This document shows positions 7,857-16,991 of a DNA stretch of 64,000 nucleotides, in pieces. Each line of letters opens with the position of its first letter. Positions within the stretch are counted from its first letter, which is position 1. The notes beneath the pieces are model-generated. The model worked only from the letters and a program-made list of their open reading frames with translations. It did no database searches and was not told the DNA's origin. A program made the translations under genes and the position numbers. This DNA comes from BOG-224 sp963783505 (GTDB lineage: Bacteria > Acidobacteriota > Terriglobia > Bryobacterales > Bryobacteraceae): the NCBI GenBank assembly GCA_963783505.1, contig CAWAOP010000019.1, positions 393,430 to 457,429 of the forward strand. Reading direction: 5' to 3'.

Positions 7857-8642
7857 TCAGCCCACGATGTTCTCGCCGCCATCCACTTGCAGCGTGTTGC
7901 CGGTGAGCCAATAGGTGGCCGGGTGGCATAGGGCGGCGATACAGCGCGCGACGTCTTCGGGCGTGGTGAGGCGGTGGTGCGGGTTGCGCTGGCGGGCGAT
8001 CTCCATCAGCTTCTGGTGATCGGGGATCATGCGCAAGGCGGGCGTATCGGTCACGCCGGCCAAAATGGCGTTGGCCGTGACGCCCATGGGCGCAAGCTCC
8101 AGCGCCAGTTGCCGGATGTGAGCTTCCAAAACGGCCTTGGCCGCGCTCACAGGGCCGTAATTCGGAATCGCTTTCGAGCCGCCGCTGCTGGTCATGGCGA
8201 AGATGCGGCCGCCGTATTCGAATAGACCCGCTCGAAGACAATCCTGTACCCAGTAGACCAACGAGTGCCCCATGGTATCGGCGGTGATTTCGATTTGTTT
8301 CTTCGAAGCCACCTCCGGAGCGCCTGCCAGCGGCTTCAAGGCCCCCCATGCGAGAGAGTGCATGAGGACCCTTAGAACGCCGCCTTGCATTTCCAACCGC
8401 CTGCTTATCTCTCCAACCACCTCCTGGCGGAACTCGTCATCCGACGCATTGCGATTGTAGAACTCGCAGTCTCGGTTGAGCGCGCGGATACGCTGCTGGA
8501 TCTCTTCGACGTGCGGCAACTTGTCGCGGCGGTCCAGATGGACCCCGAAAATGTTCATCCCCGCGCGCGCCAGTTCCAGAGCGGTGGCCTCGCCGAACCC
8601 GCTGCTGGCGCCAAGAATCAAAGCCCAAGGCTGTTTGCTCAT
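7857..8642 (-). CDS. FabL-like enoyl-ACP reductase (SDR family)
   Basis: 261-residue short-chain dehydrogenase. The N-terminal LILGASSGFGEATALELARAG is a glycine-rich NAD(P)H site. The catalytic motif reads Y-x6-K (YGPVSAAK), the spacing of enoyl-ACP reductases such as FabL rather than the Y-x3-K of classic SDRs. The end (GVTDTPALRMIPD, TPEDVARCIAALC, LTGNTLQVDGGENIVG) also resembles FabL. Likely reduces enoyl-ACP in fatty acid synthesis using NADPH. It stands alone: no other fab genes nearby; palindromic repeats lie upstream. A different SDR substrate cannot be excluded. Confidence 0.8.
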   Translation of the reverse strand: MSKQPWALILGASSGFGEATALELARAGMNIFGVHLDRRDKLPHVEEIQQRIRALNRDCEFYNRNASDDEFRQEVVGEISRRLEMQGGVLRVLMHSLAWGALKPLAGAPEVASKKQIEITADTMGHSLVYWVQDCLRAGLFEYGGRIFAMTSSGGSKAIPNYGPVSAAKAVLEAHIRQLALELAPMGVTANAILAGVTDTPALRMIPDHQKLMEIARQRNPHHRLTTPEDVARCIAALCHPATYWLTGNTLQVDGGENIVG

Positions 8643-9153
8643 ATTCCCCTAGAGTGCGTTCCGTTGCATGCGAACATCCCTCGCGGAACGCCGAGACGAA
8701 TCTCGGCGCCGCAAGCCTGGAGGCTTGCGCCACTGATCCTGAATCCCGAGGTTGGATGCTTTGTATCAGGGCATGTCTTTAGACACGCCTCATGCAGATG
8801 GAATTCTGAGGGCTTTAGCCCCTGGGTTTTCAGTTCGATGGGCAAGATCTGCCGTGCTGCCCCAAGACCGCAGGGGTTAGAACCCATCGGGTGATCCCCG
8901 TCCTGCACGACTAAAGCCGTGCCCGCTCCCGAAAACGCCTGTCTGCCATTGGCGCTCCGCGCCTCGGCCCGGCAGCCGCGGGCTGCCTGATCGGCACGAC
9001 TAAAGTCGTGCCCTGTTACAAGGCAGCCGCTCCGATTCTCATTCTTGCGGATGCAGGCTGCGTTCAGAAAAGGGGCTGTTACACAGCGTTCTTTCTCAGC
9101 GCACTGCATTGCAGAGACCCAACTTCCCCGGAAGATGACTTCGGAATTCAGAC
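8643..9153. repeat. Palindromic repeat region without genes
   Basis: No credible gene; the minus-strand ORF here is palindrome read-through. Seen: hairpin CGCCGAGA-CGAA-TCTCGGCG at 8689-8708, hairpin GCAAGCCT-GG-AGGCTTGC at 8711-8728, then 8763-9018 is a diverged copy of the inner part of the 6894-7039 palindrome: starts GTATCAGGGCATG, contains GGGCTTTAGCCCCTGG, ends GGCACGACTAAAGTCGTGCCCTG. The outer 20-bp terminal repeat of the first element is not seen here. Confidence 0.7.
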
Positions 9154-9618
9154 TCATTCCGCCTTCTGCCTTCCGCCTTCTGCCTTCCTTGCTTCCGTCA
9201 CTTCAATCTCTCGCGCATCGCCGCCTAAATCGCGAATGCGTATTTCCGTGCGGTTGGCCGGCATGGACGTTGCAAAACGCTCGCCCCACTCGATCAGCAC
9301 CGGCGCATCGCGTTCGAACAATTCCTCCAAGCCAAGAGTGAGAAGTTGGCGCGGGTTCTCGATCCGGTACAGATCCACATGATATACGCGTCCGCCGCCA
9401 TACTCGTGAATCAACGTAAACGTGGGGCTGCACACTTCTTCGATGCCAGCGCCAAAGCCCCGCGCGATCCCCTTGGCAAGCGTAGTCTTCCCCGCCCCCA
9501 GATTGCCGATCAGCAGCGTCACCCCGCGCGCCGGAATCAAAGACGCCAGGCGTTCTCCGAGCGCAATGGTCTCCTCTTCACTCGCCGTTCGGAATGTCGG
9601 CACACTCCTCCATGGCAT
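9154..9618 (-). CDS. tsaE: tRNA threonylcarbamoyladenosine ATPase TsaE
   Basis: YjeE/TsaE-type P-loop ATPase needed for t6A37 modification of ANN-decoding tRNAs with TsaB/TsaD. Walker A is GNLGAGKTT; SPTFTLIHEY, VYHVDLYR, IEWGERF are family hallmarks. The start is uncertain: ATG at 9618 (MPWRSVPTFR), or GTG at 9603 close behind GGAGG; both overlap the end of nnrD. The C-terminus ends in KAEGGRQKAE, which is encoded by the same pyrimidine/purine-rich repeat found at 6761-6792, so the natural stop was probably lost and the gene now reads into the repeat. Last gene of a minus-strand operon. Confidence 0.92.
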   Translation of the reverse strand: MPWRSVPTFRTASEEETIALGERLASLIPARGVTLLIGNLGAGKTTLAKGIARGFGAGIEEVCSPTFTLIHEYGGGRVYHVDLYRIENPRQLLTLGLEELFERDAPVLIEWGERFATSMPANRTEIRIRDLGGDAREIEVTEARKAEGGRQKAE

Positions 9619-11131
9619 CGGAAAGGAAACGCAGGATATCGGTGGCGATGAGGCACTTCTCGCCCAGAGCGCGAACGCCGATCTCGCCCGCCAGCCCGTG
9701 CAAGTACACGGCGGCCGCCACGGCGCGATCAAGTTCGTTCGGGAATTGCGCCAAAAAGCCGGCGATCATTCCCGTGAGGACGTCGCCGCTGCCTCCGGTC
9801 CCGAGGCCGGGCGTGCCAGTGGGGTTGATCCACACGCGGCCGTCCGGAAAAGCGATCGCCGTACGCTGGCCCTTCAACACCAGCGTCACTCCACGTTCCG
9901 TGGCGAATGCCCGGGCGGAGCCAACGCGGTCCCTCTGGATTTCCGCCATCGGCTTCCCGGTAAGTCGCGCCATCTCGCCGGGGTGCGGCGTGAGGATCAG
10001 TGGCGCCGGTCTCCTGGCCCGCCCATGGCCGGCCTGGAGACCGGCCCCGCTTAGCGCATCGGCGTCGAGGACGATGGGCTGAGAACACTCCTTGCAAGCA
10101 CGCTCCACGAGCTGTTCGATATCGTCGTGACGGCCCAGGCCCGGACCCATCGCGAGCACCGTCTTGCCTTCCGCTAAGGAGCGCAGATCCACGTCGCCGC
10201 GGATTGTCCCCGCGGCGTTCTCGGCGAGCGGAGCCGTCATCAGCTCCGGCGCGTGCGATGCGATTACGGGCACGGCGCTGGCCGCTGACGCCACCGTCAC
10301 CAGGCCCGCGCCCGCGCGCAATGCGCCAAGGCCAGTCATCGCCGCGGCTCCGGTCTTACCGCTCGAACCGCCAATCACCAGCACATGCCCGAACGTCCCT
10401 TTGTGGCCGGCCCTCGGCCGCCGCGCCAGCAGCCCGCGAAACATAGCAGGCTCGATCAGCGAAAGATAGATCGAGGCGTTGTCTTCGAAAAGCTCTGGCG
10501 GGCTTCCTATGGGGGCGACAACCAATTCGCCCACAGAGTCGCAGTTCGGCGGAAGTGCGTGAGCCAGCTTCGGGGCGGTGAATGTGACGCTGTAATCCGC
10601 CCGCGCAACTTCTCCCGATGTGTGGCCGGAATCGCTGGACATGCCCGATGGGAGGTCGACGGCCACCACGCGCGCCAGCGGGAAGCCGGCGTTGATTTCC
10701 CGTATGGCTTCCAAAATCGGTCCGGCCGCGGGCCCGTTGATGCCAGTCCCCAACAGCGCGTCGATCACGATGGTCGCGTGCCGAGCCGCGGGCGGAATCT
10801 CGCGGTGGATCGGGCAGCCGCAAACCGCCAGCATCCGGTAGTTCGCGGCGGCGTCGCCGTGCAACTCCGCCGGGTCCGCCATCAATACAACATGCAAATC
10901 CGCGGGATGAACGCAAGTGTGAAGCTGCCGCGCGATCACCATGCCGTCCCCGCCGTTGTTGCCCTTCCCGCACAGGATGGCGATGCGGTGCGAAGCGAGC
11001 GGAGCGAACCGCTCCACGAGGAATTCCACGACGCGGTGCCCGGCGTTCTCCATCAACACCAGTCCCGGAATGCCCATGGCGATCATGCCACGGTCCACTT
11101 CGCGCATCTCGGCCGCGGTAAGAACTTTCAT
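9578..11131 (-). CDS. nnrD: Bifunctional NAD(P)H-hydrate epimerase/dehydratase
   Basis: Repairs damaged hydrated NAD(P)H. N-terminal YjeF epimerase domain (about 1-210: MKVLTAAEMREVDRG, CGKGNNGGDG, VDLPSGMSSDSG), C-terminal ribokinase-like dehydratase (about 230-517: LVIGGSSGKTGAAAMTG, LTPHPGEMARL, GLGTGGSGDVLTG). 517 residues is normal for the fused Nnr. The ATG at 11131 is chosen because the domain starts there; a GTG 57 bases upstream would extend into the neighbour. It overlaps the phosphatase stop by 4 bases (ATGA) and tsaE by about 40 bases, so these are translationally coupled; nnr-tsaE pairing is common in bacteria. Confidence 0.95.
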   Translation of the reverse strand: MKVLTAAEMREVDRGMIAMGIPGLVLMENAGHRVVEFLVERFAPLASHRIAILCGKGNNGGDGMVIARQLHTCVHPADLHVVLMADPAELHGDAAANYRMLAVCGCPIHREIPPAARHATIVIDALLGTGINGPAAGPILEAIREINAGFPLARVVAVDLPSGMSSDSGHTSGEVARADYSVTFTAPKLAHALPPNCDSVGELVVAPIGSPPELFEDNASIYLSLIEPAMFRGLLARRPRAGHKGTFGHVLVIGGSSGKTGAAAMTGLGALRAGAGLVTVASAASAVPVIASHAPELMTAPLAENAAGTIRGDVDLRSLAEGKTVLAMGPGLGRHDDIEQLVERACKECSQPIVLDADALSGAGLQAGHGRARRPAPLILTPHPGEMARLTGKPMAEIQRDRVGSARAFATERGVTLVLKGQRTAIAFPDGRVWINPTGTPGLGTGGSGDVLTGMIAGFLAQFPNELDRAVAAAVYLHGLAGEIGVRALGEKCLIATDILRFLSDAMEECADIPNGE

Positions 11132-13393
11132 GTCCGGCGAGCCACGATCATCGTCATGTCGTCCTGTAACTCGGACGAGCCGGTCCACTGGATGACGGAC
11201 TCCATAGTGCGGGCGATAATCTCCGACGAATCGGCGTAGGCATAGCGCAGCAGCAATTCCTTCATCCGGTTTTCGCCGAACATCTCGCCGTACGGATTCT
11301 CCGGTTCCACGATGCCATCGGTGTAGGCCACCAACAGGTCGCCTTCTTCCATGGGGACGGTTCGCTCTTCAAAGACCGAGAACGGGAAGGCCCCGACGAC
11401 GGTGCCGGTCGGCGGCAGGTCAATGCATTGTCCCTTGCGAATCAGCACGGGCGGCAGGTGGCCGGCGTTCGCATAGGAAAGCGTCCTCGCCGGCTCGCTG
11501 TAGAGCGCCAGGAAAAACGTGGCGTATTTCTCGGGCGCCGTGTTTGCGTAAAGCTGCCTGTTGAGCTGGCTCACCAAGCCGGCCGCGGAATGCTTCACCG
11601 GTCCGGAGCCGTTCGTACTGCCGAGGTACGTGCGCACGGCGGATTGAATCGTCGCCATGAGCAGCGCGGCCGAAATGCCTTTGCCCGCGACGTCGCCGAT
11701 GGCGAAGACCAGCTCCGCGCCGGGCAAGACCATGAAATCGTAGTAATCGCCCGACACTACGCGCGCCGGCCGGCACACTCCCTTCAATTCGAGCGATTTG
11801 AATTTGGGCGCGTCGTGCGGGAAGAGTTGCGCCTGCACTTCGTGCGCGATCTCCAGTTCCGATTGCAGACGCTCCTTCTCCTTCGCCACCACGATCAACT
11901 GGCCAAGGTTCTCGGTCATCGAGTTGAACGAGGCCGCCATCTCCGAAAGCTGATCGCTGCCTTTGACCGGAATCCGGTAAGAAAAATCGGCTGTCTTAAC
12001 GCGCACCGTGCCTTCGTAGATCTCATGCACCGCCCCGGTAATGGATTTCGTCAGCCGTATGCCGGCCCAAAGGGAGGCGATCTCCACGAACAGGAAAAGG
12101 GCGGCGAAGAAGAGGAATGCCGTCTGCTGCAATCCGCTGGTTGCCTGTTCGCTTCGCTCCTCAAAAACGATTCCCAAAATCGTCGAAAGCCTCGAGTTCA
12201 CCACCAGCCACGCGTCTTGATCGTCCTTGGGAGAGCCCCACGACGAGATCGCCAAGGAGTAAAGGCCGTCCACCTGAAAGTCGAAAACGTTGGAGGCCTT
12301 GGGAATGCGGGCGTCGCGCGCCACCGGGACGATGGACGCAAACGTCGTGCCTTCCGCGATCGAAACGCTGGACAACCGCGGGATCCAAACCGGCCAGAGT
12401 GGCGCTGGTCACCGGCGACAGGATCGTGACTTCGCGCACTTCGGTGGTCGCGCTCGTTCCGAAAACGTGCGCCCACATGTAAAGCTGCGGAATTCCCTTG
12501 TCGTCCTTTCTCAGGATCAGGCCGCTGGCGCGGCCCCACTCGGGAGGCGGCGCGGACAGCTTCGAATCCTCCGGGAAGCGGATCTCATCGTTGGTTCGGA
12601 CAAGAATCTCGGAGCCCGGAACGAAGTTTCGCACCATGTTGCCCAAATTCCGGACTCGGTCTGCGGGAGACTGCTGGGCGCCGGGCCCAGGAGCGCCGCC
12701 GGGGGGCCCGCCTCTTCCGGCCGGTGAGCCGGAACGTGAAGCCGCCGCCGGTTGAACACGGGCTGGAGTAGCTGGAGGGGTCGGCTGAGGAACCGCCGGC
12801 GTGCTTGCCGCGGCCCCTGCGGGACCGAATGTTCCAGGATCGGATTGAGGGGGATTCTGGTTTGGGCCTGGCGCCTGACCGGACGCCGCCGGCGCCCGCC
12901 CTCCGCTATTGCCGTTACGGCCGCCCGCGGGCCCCTGCTGAGGAAAGCCCCTGCCGCCTCCTCTTCCGAAGGCGCCGAAGCCCCCGCGTCCGCGCCCCTG
13001 GACCCGGTTCCCGGCCATCGTATCCGCTTGGCCTACGATGAAGCTCTCCCGGTTCGCCAGTTCGGTCCGGACGAAATATGCCGCTACCTGGCCCACCAGA
13101 ATGTAGCAGGCCAAGCCCGCCAGCAGGAGGATCAGAAAGATGGGAACGAACGCTATAAATACGTAAGCCGCGATGAGCCTGTTGCGCAGCCTCCAAATAG
13201 CTTTGCGCAACATCCAGCGTATGAGCCTGATGAGAGAGATGGCACCCATCACGACGGCTGAAAGCGCCGCGCTGATTTGCAGCTCGGAAGAAGCGTTCAA
13301 CACGCGGAGAACCACGTAGAGAATGACCAGGCCGAGAAAAAACCTCTCCAGCCAACCAAGCCTCTTCCACACGTCGCCAGCGGCGATCCTCAT
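11128..13393 (-). CDS. Membrane HAMP-SpoIIE (PP2C) phosphatase, frameshifted
   Basis: Serine/threonine phosphatase of the RsbU/SpoIIE kind with its own sensor. N-terminal half: about three membrane helices (residues 1-115), then an extracytoplasmic part with a long Gly/Pro/Ala-rich low-complexity linker (about 150-260). C-terminal half: one helix, HAMP, and the PP2C core with SGDYYDF, GDVAGKGISAALL, YTDGIVEPEN. The two halves are in different frames. The break maps to a GGG run at 12380-12382: with one base fewer the join reads TLAGLDPRLSSVSIAEG and gives one continuous protein. First gene of the operon with nnrD and tsaE. Sequencing indel or real frameshift. Confidence 0.85.
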
Positions 13394-13516
13394 AGCTCCA
13401 GACTAGCTTAACTGAAATGCAAGCGTGAAGGATTATGCGGGACAGGCCATCGTATTCCGTGACCTGTCATCTCCGCCCGCCTGCGACAGACGACAAATAG
13501 CGATCGTCTGTCCCAC

Positions 13517-13999
13517 TTACGCGAAATTGATCGCGGCGATCACCAGTTGCGGCAGCGCCTGATTCCATTCGTCCGGGACCTCGTCGAAGGCCAGCCGGAA
13601 CTGCTTGGTTTCTCCCGGCGCGAGGTTCTGCATCTTCTCATCGACAATGGCTCTGCGCGCCCTCAGGACGATCTGCCCGTAGGGATCGTAGAACACCAGG
13701 TGGATCTCGACGGACTTCAGCACCCGGTCGCCGTTATTCCCGATCGAGCCGGTGATCTCCACAAGCCCCGTGCCCAGATAGCTGTCGTGCCGCTGCATGT
13801 CCACATTGCTTAGCTTCAAACTGCGAGCGTAATCTTTGGCCGGACCGGTCAAAGGGGGTGGTTCGTTCTTGGGCGCCGGCCGGTTGAGATACAAGAACAA
13901 GGCCAAGCCCACGGCGGCAAAGGCCAGAATCACGAACGCAAGCGGTGGAATTTCGCGCCGTTGGCGTTTCGGATCGGGGGATATCTTATTTTCCGGCAA
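13517..13999 (-). CDS. DUF2393-like single-pass membrane protein
   Basis: 160 residues: polar basic N-terminus, one membrane helix (about 20-40, LAFVILAFAAVGLALFLYL), a proline-rich neck, then a beta-rich domain with GTGLVEITGSIGNNGDRVLKSV and a FYDPYGQIV strand, like FxLYD/DUF2393 domains that occur on the outside of the membrane. A TTG at 13999 overlaps the 3' end of pmbA by 14 bases and has GGAG about 9 bases before it. Downstream partner of the TldD/PmbA pair; role unknown. Confidence 0.75.
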   Translation of the reverse strand: MPENKISPDPKRQRREIPPLAFVILAFAAVGLALFLYLNRPAPKNEPPPLTGPAKDYARSLKLSNVDMQRHDSYLGTGLVEITGSIGNNGDRVLKSVEIHLVFYDPYGQIVLRARRAIVDEKMQNLAPGETKQFRLAFDEVPDEWNQALPQLVIAAINFA

Positions 14000-15338
14000 C
14001 GGTCATTTCTCCGATCTTCACGGTCGGAGCGGCCACCGAGCCTCGGAACTCCAAATCCGAGCCGGCCGCTTCCAGCCCGAGCAGCATTTCCTTCAAGTTT
14101 CCGGCGATGGTCACTTCGGAAACCGCGAAGGCCAGTTCGCCGTTTCTGATCCACAACCCGGCTGCGCCGCGCGAGTAATCGCCGGTCACAATGTTCACGC
14201 CAAATCCCAGCAACTCGGTGACGTAGAAACCATTCGCTACGCCGGCGATAATGCTCTCCGCGGTTTGGACGCCGGGAGCCAGAAAGAAGTTCCCGTGCCC
14301 GATCCCGGCGTTGCCGGCCAGTCCCCGCGAAGCGTTACCGGTGGTCTTCATCCCGAGCTTACGCGCGGCGTAGCAGTTCAGCAGGTAACTTTTCAGCACG
14401 CCGCGGTCGATCACCACCGTCCGCCGCGTGGGAACGCCCTCGTCATCGAACGGCGACGTTCCAAACAGGCCCGGCAGCGTGCCATCGTCGATAATCGTTA
14501 CGTTCTCGCTGGCCACTTTCTCCCCGAGTTTTCCAGCCAGAAACGACTCTTGACGGTAAACCGCCGTGCCGTGCACGGCTTCGAAAATGTTGTCCAGCAA
14601 CGCCCGGGCCGTGCGGGGCTCGAAGACCACGGGTACGCGTTGCGTACTCACCTTCACGGGGTTCAGGCGGCGCAGTGCCCGGCGCGCGGCCGTTCGTCCT
14701 ACGTCTTCGGGCGGTTCGAGCCGGTTCCATCCGCGCGCCAGCGTGAACCAGTAGTCGCGTTCCATGGATTCGCCGTCGCGGGCCACCGGCGTCACGGCGA
14801 GCGAACAGTAACTGGCGCGGTACTCGCCCGCGAAGCCGCGTGAATTGGCGAACGCGTGACGGCCTGCGTGAGAGTCGAATGACGCCCCTTCCGAGTTCGT
14901 AATACGCGCATCCTCTGCCAGTGCCGCCGCCTCCGCCCGCCGCGCCGCACCGATGCACGCGGGCGTCTCGAGCGATTCCACATCCGGCGAATAGAGATCG
15001 AGATCGCCGGTGATCGCGCCTAGCTCATCCGGATCGGGCATGCCGGCATGGGGATCGTCCGTCGTTACATCGGCCAACTCGATGGCGGATTTCACCAGAT
15101 GGGCGACGCCCTCGGGCGACAGATCCGACGAGTAGGACGAGCCGGTCTTCCGGCCGATCAGGATGCGCAGCCCCGCGCCGCGCGAGCCGGCTTCCTTGAG
15201 TTTTTCCAGTTCGCCCATGCGCACGCTGGTGGAGAACTCGTTCCCCTCCGAGACGGTGCATTCGGCGTCCTCGGCCCCGGCTTCCAACGCGCGCCGCACG
15301 ACATCCTGGGCCAGTTCGGGCAGGTGATTGCCGTTCAT
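13986..15338 (-). CDS. pmbA: TldE/PmbA metalloprotease subunit
   Basis: TldE-like partner of TldD; the heterodimer cleaves unfolded peptides and, in some bacteria, leader peptides of modified peptides. 450 residues. Family features: SVRMGELEKLKEAGSRGAG near the N-terminus, LDNIFEAVHGTAVYRQESFL, DDEGVPTRRTVVIDRGVLKSYLLNCYAARKLG, and a C-terminal TGDYSRGAAGLWIRNGE. It lacks the HExxxH of TldD, as expected. The ATG at 15338 overlaps the tldD stop by 4 bases (ATGA). An ORF extension upstream of this ATG lies within tldD and is rejected. Confidence 0.94.
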   Translation of the reverse strand: MNGNHLPELAQDVVRRALEAGAEDAECTVSEGNEFSTSVRMGELEKLKEAGSRGAGLRILIGRKTGSSYSSDLSPEGVAHLVKSAIELADVTTDDPHAGMPDPDELGAITGDLDLYSPDVESLETPACIGAARRAEAAALAEDARITNSEGASFDSHAGRHAFANSRGFAGEYRASYCSLAVTPVARDGESMERDYWFTLARGWNRLEPPEDVGRTAARRALRRLNPVKVSTQRVPVVFEPRTARALLDNIFEAVHGTAVYRQESFLAGKLGEKVASENVTIIDDGTLPGLFGTSPFDDEGVPTRRTVVIDRGVLKSYLLNCYAARKLGMKTTGNASRGLAGNAGIGHGNFFLAPGVQTAESIIAGVANGFYVTELLGFGVNIVTGDYSRGAAGLWIRNGELAFAVSEVTIAGNLKEMLLGLEAAGSDLEFRGSVAAPTVKIGEMTVAGK

Positions 15339-16765
15339 GCCGTTCCTCCCACGGTCATGCGGTCTATGCGAATGGTCGGAATGCCGACGCCCACCGGCAC
15401 GCTCTGCCCTTCCTTTCCGCATATGCCGATGCCTTCATCCAGACGCAGGTCATTGCCGACCATGCTGACGTGCTTCAGCGCTTCGGGGCCATTGCCCACC
15501 AGCGTAACGTCGCGCACCGGCCGCGTCAGCTTACCGCCTTCGATCAGGTAGCTTTCCGAAGCGGAGAACACAAAATTGCCGCTGGTGATATCGACCTGCC
15601 CTCCTCCGAAGTCGACGCAGTAGATCCCCTTGGAAACCGAGCGGATAATATCTTCCGGCGGGCTATCGCCGGCCATCATAAACGTATTGGTCATGCGGGG
15701 CATGGGGAAGTGCGCGTAGCTCTCGCGGCGGCCATTGCCCGTGGGCTCCGCGTGCGTCAGAGCGCTCGACAACCGGTCCTGCAGGTAGCCGCGCAGAACG
15801 CCTTTTTCAATGAGCACGTTCCTCCGCGTCGGCCGCCCTTCGTCATCTACGTTCAGCGACCCGCGCCGAGAGGCGATTGTGCCGTCATCCACCACGGTGC
15901 ATAGCTCGCTGGCGACCTTCTGCCCCACGCGCCCGCTGAACGCCGAGACTCCCTTGCGGTTGAAATCCGCCTCCAGACCGTGACCGACGGCCTCGTGCAG
16001 AAGGATGCCCGGCCAGCCCGGACCAAGCACCACGGTCATCTCGCCAGCGGGAGCCTCGGCCGCGCCGAGCATGGCCACGGCTTCACGGGCGGCGTTGGCC
16101 GCAAACCGCTCCGGGCTCTTATCGCCTTGAAAGAAAGAGAGTTCGACGCGGCCTCCGCCGCCCGCATGGCCCCTTTGCGGATCCACGCCGTTATCGCGCG
16201 CCAGCACGAACACGCTCATGCGCGCCATTGGCTGGCGATCCAGGGTGAGGACGCCATCGCTGGTCGCCACCATTACCTGACGCAGGTTGTCCGCGTACAT
16301 GGCCTGCGCCTGGAACACGCGCGGATCGTAAGCACGAGCGGCCCGGTCGGCCCTTTTCACCAACTCCACTCGCTCGGCGAACGGCGCTTCCGTCGGAGCC
16401 GTGATCACGGGATACAGGTTGTGCGGCAAGCCGATCCGTAAGTCCACTTTCTGCGTCGCGCCAGGCCCCTCGGCGATGCACGCGGCCACGCGGGCCGCCT
16501 TGCGGATCCGCTCCGGAGAGAGATCGTCGGAGTAGGCATAACCGGTCCGCTCGCCGGCCAGCACGCGCACTCCGACGCCCATCGAAACCCCTTGAGTCGC
16601 GCTCTTCACGATCGACTCGTCAATGGAAATGGAACTGGTCAGAAGGTACTCAAAATAGAGATCCGCATACTCTCCGCCGCGCGAAAGCGCTTCACCCAGA
16701 TAAGCGCTCAGATCCCGCTCCGTAATGCCGAAGCGCGTGGCAAAGACCGACTCGGAAAACAGCAT
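15335..16765 (-). CDS. tldD: TldD zinc metalloprotease
   Basis: 476 residues, full length. The zinc site HEAVGHGLE (HExxxH) is present, with GPGWPGILLHEAVGHG around it; DDEGRPTRRNVLIEKGVLRGYLQDR and ITSGNFVFSASESYLIEGGKL are typical of the family. Forms the active heterodimer with PmbA encoded next, with coupled translation. Cytoplasmic. No modified-peptide precursor gene or TOMM enzyme was seen nearby, so a housekeeping role is more likely. Confidence 0.95.
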   Translation of the reverse strand: MLFSESVFATRFGITERDLSAYLGEALSRGGEYADLYFEYLLTSSISIDESIVKSATQGVSMGVGVRVLAGERTGYAYSDDLSPERIRKAARVAACIAEGPGATQKVDLRIGLPHNLYPVITAPTEAPFAERVELVKRADRAARAYDPRVFQAQAMYADNLRQVMVATSDGVLTLDRQPMARMSVFVLARDNGVDPQRGHAGGGGRVELSFFQGDKSPERFAANAAREAVAMLGAAEAPAGEMTVVLGPGWPGILLHEAVGHGLEADFNRKGVSAFSGRVGQKVASELCTVVDDGTIASRRGSLNVDDEGRPTRRNVLIEKGVLRGYLQDRLSSALTHAEPTGNGRRESYAHFPMPRMTNTFMMAGDSPPEDIIRSVSKGIYCVDFGGGQVDITSGNFVFSASESYLIEGGKLTRPVRDVTLVGNGPEALKHVSMVGNDLRLDEGIGICGKEGQSVPVGVGIPTIRIDRMTVGGTA

Positions 16766-16935
16766 AGTTTCAGGCTAGCATCGCTTTCCGCTATCCGCTG
16801 TCCGCGCTCTCGCAATCGGCGCGTAGCGCCGGAGAATCACCAGTGGAAGGCCGGCCTTCGACGGCCCGGCTAGTGGGATCGCAGAGCCGTCGCAAACGCG
16901 AAAAGCGTTCGGCGGAGAGCGAAAGACCCTGGGAA

Positions 16936-16974
16936 GCAAAAAGGCGACCCGCACTACGCAGGCCGCCTTTTTGC
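16936..16974 (-). terminator. Hairpin terminator downstream of tonB
   Basis: Perfect 11-bp stem GCAAAAAGGCG (16936-16946) with CGCCTTTTTGC (16964-16974) and a 17-base loop. It lies 18 bases past the tonB stop on the minus strand and before the tldD start; A/T tracts at the stem base on both sides mean it could act in either direction. Confidence 0.7.
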
Positions 16975-16991
16975 TTACTCCCGATTTGAAG

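Noticed and set aside
7747..8349. Long upstream extension of the SnoaL-like gene
   Set aside because: Runs antiparallel-frame through the reductase; the lipoprotein signal and GGGAGGG mark 7746 as the start.
8639..9157. 172-residue minus-strand ORF
   Set aside because: Covers the second palindromic region and gives the same repeat-derived words (TGHDFSRAD).
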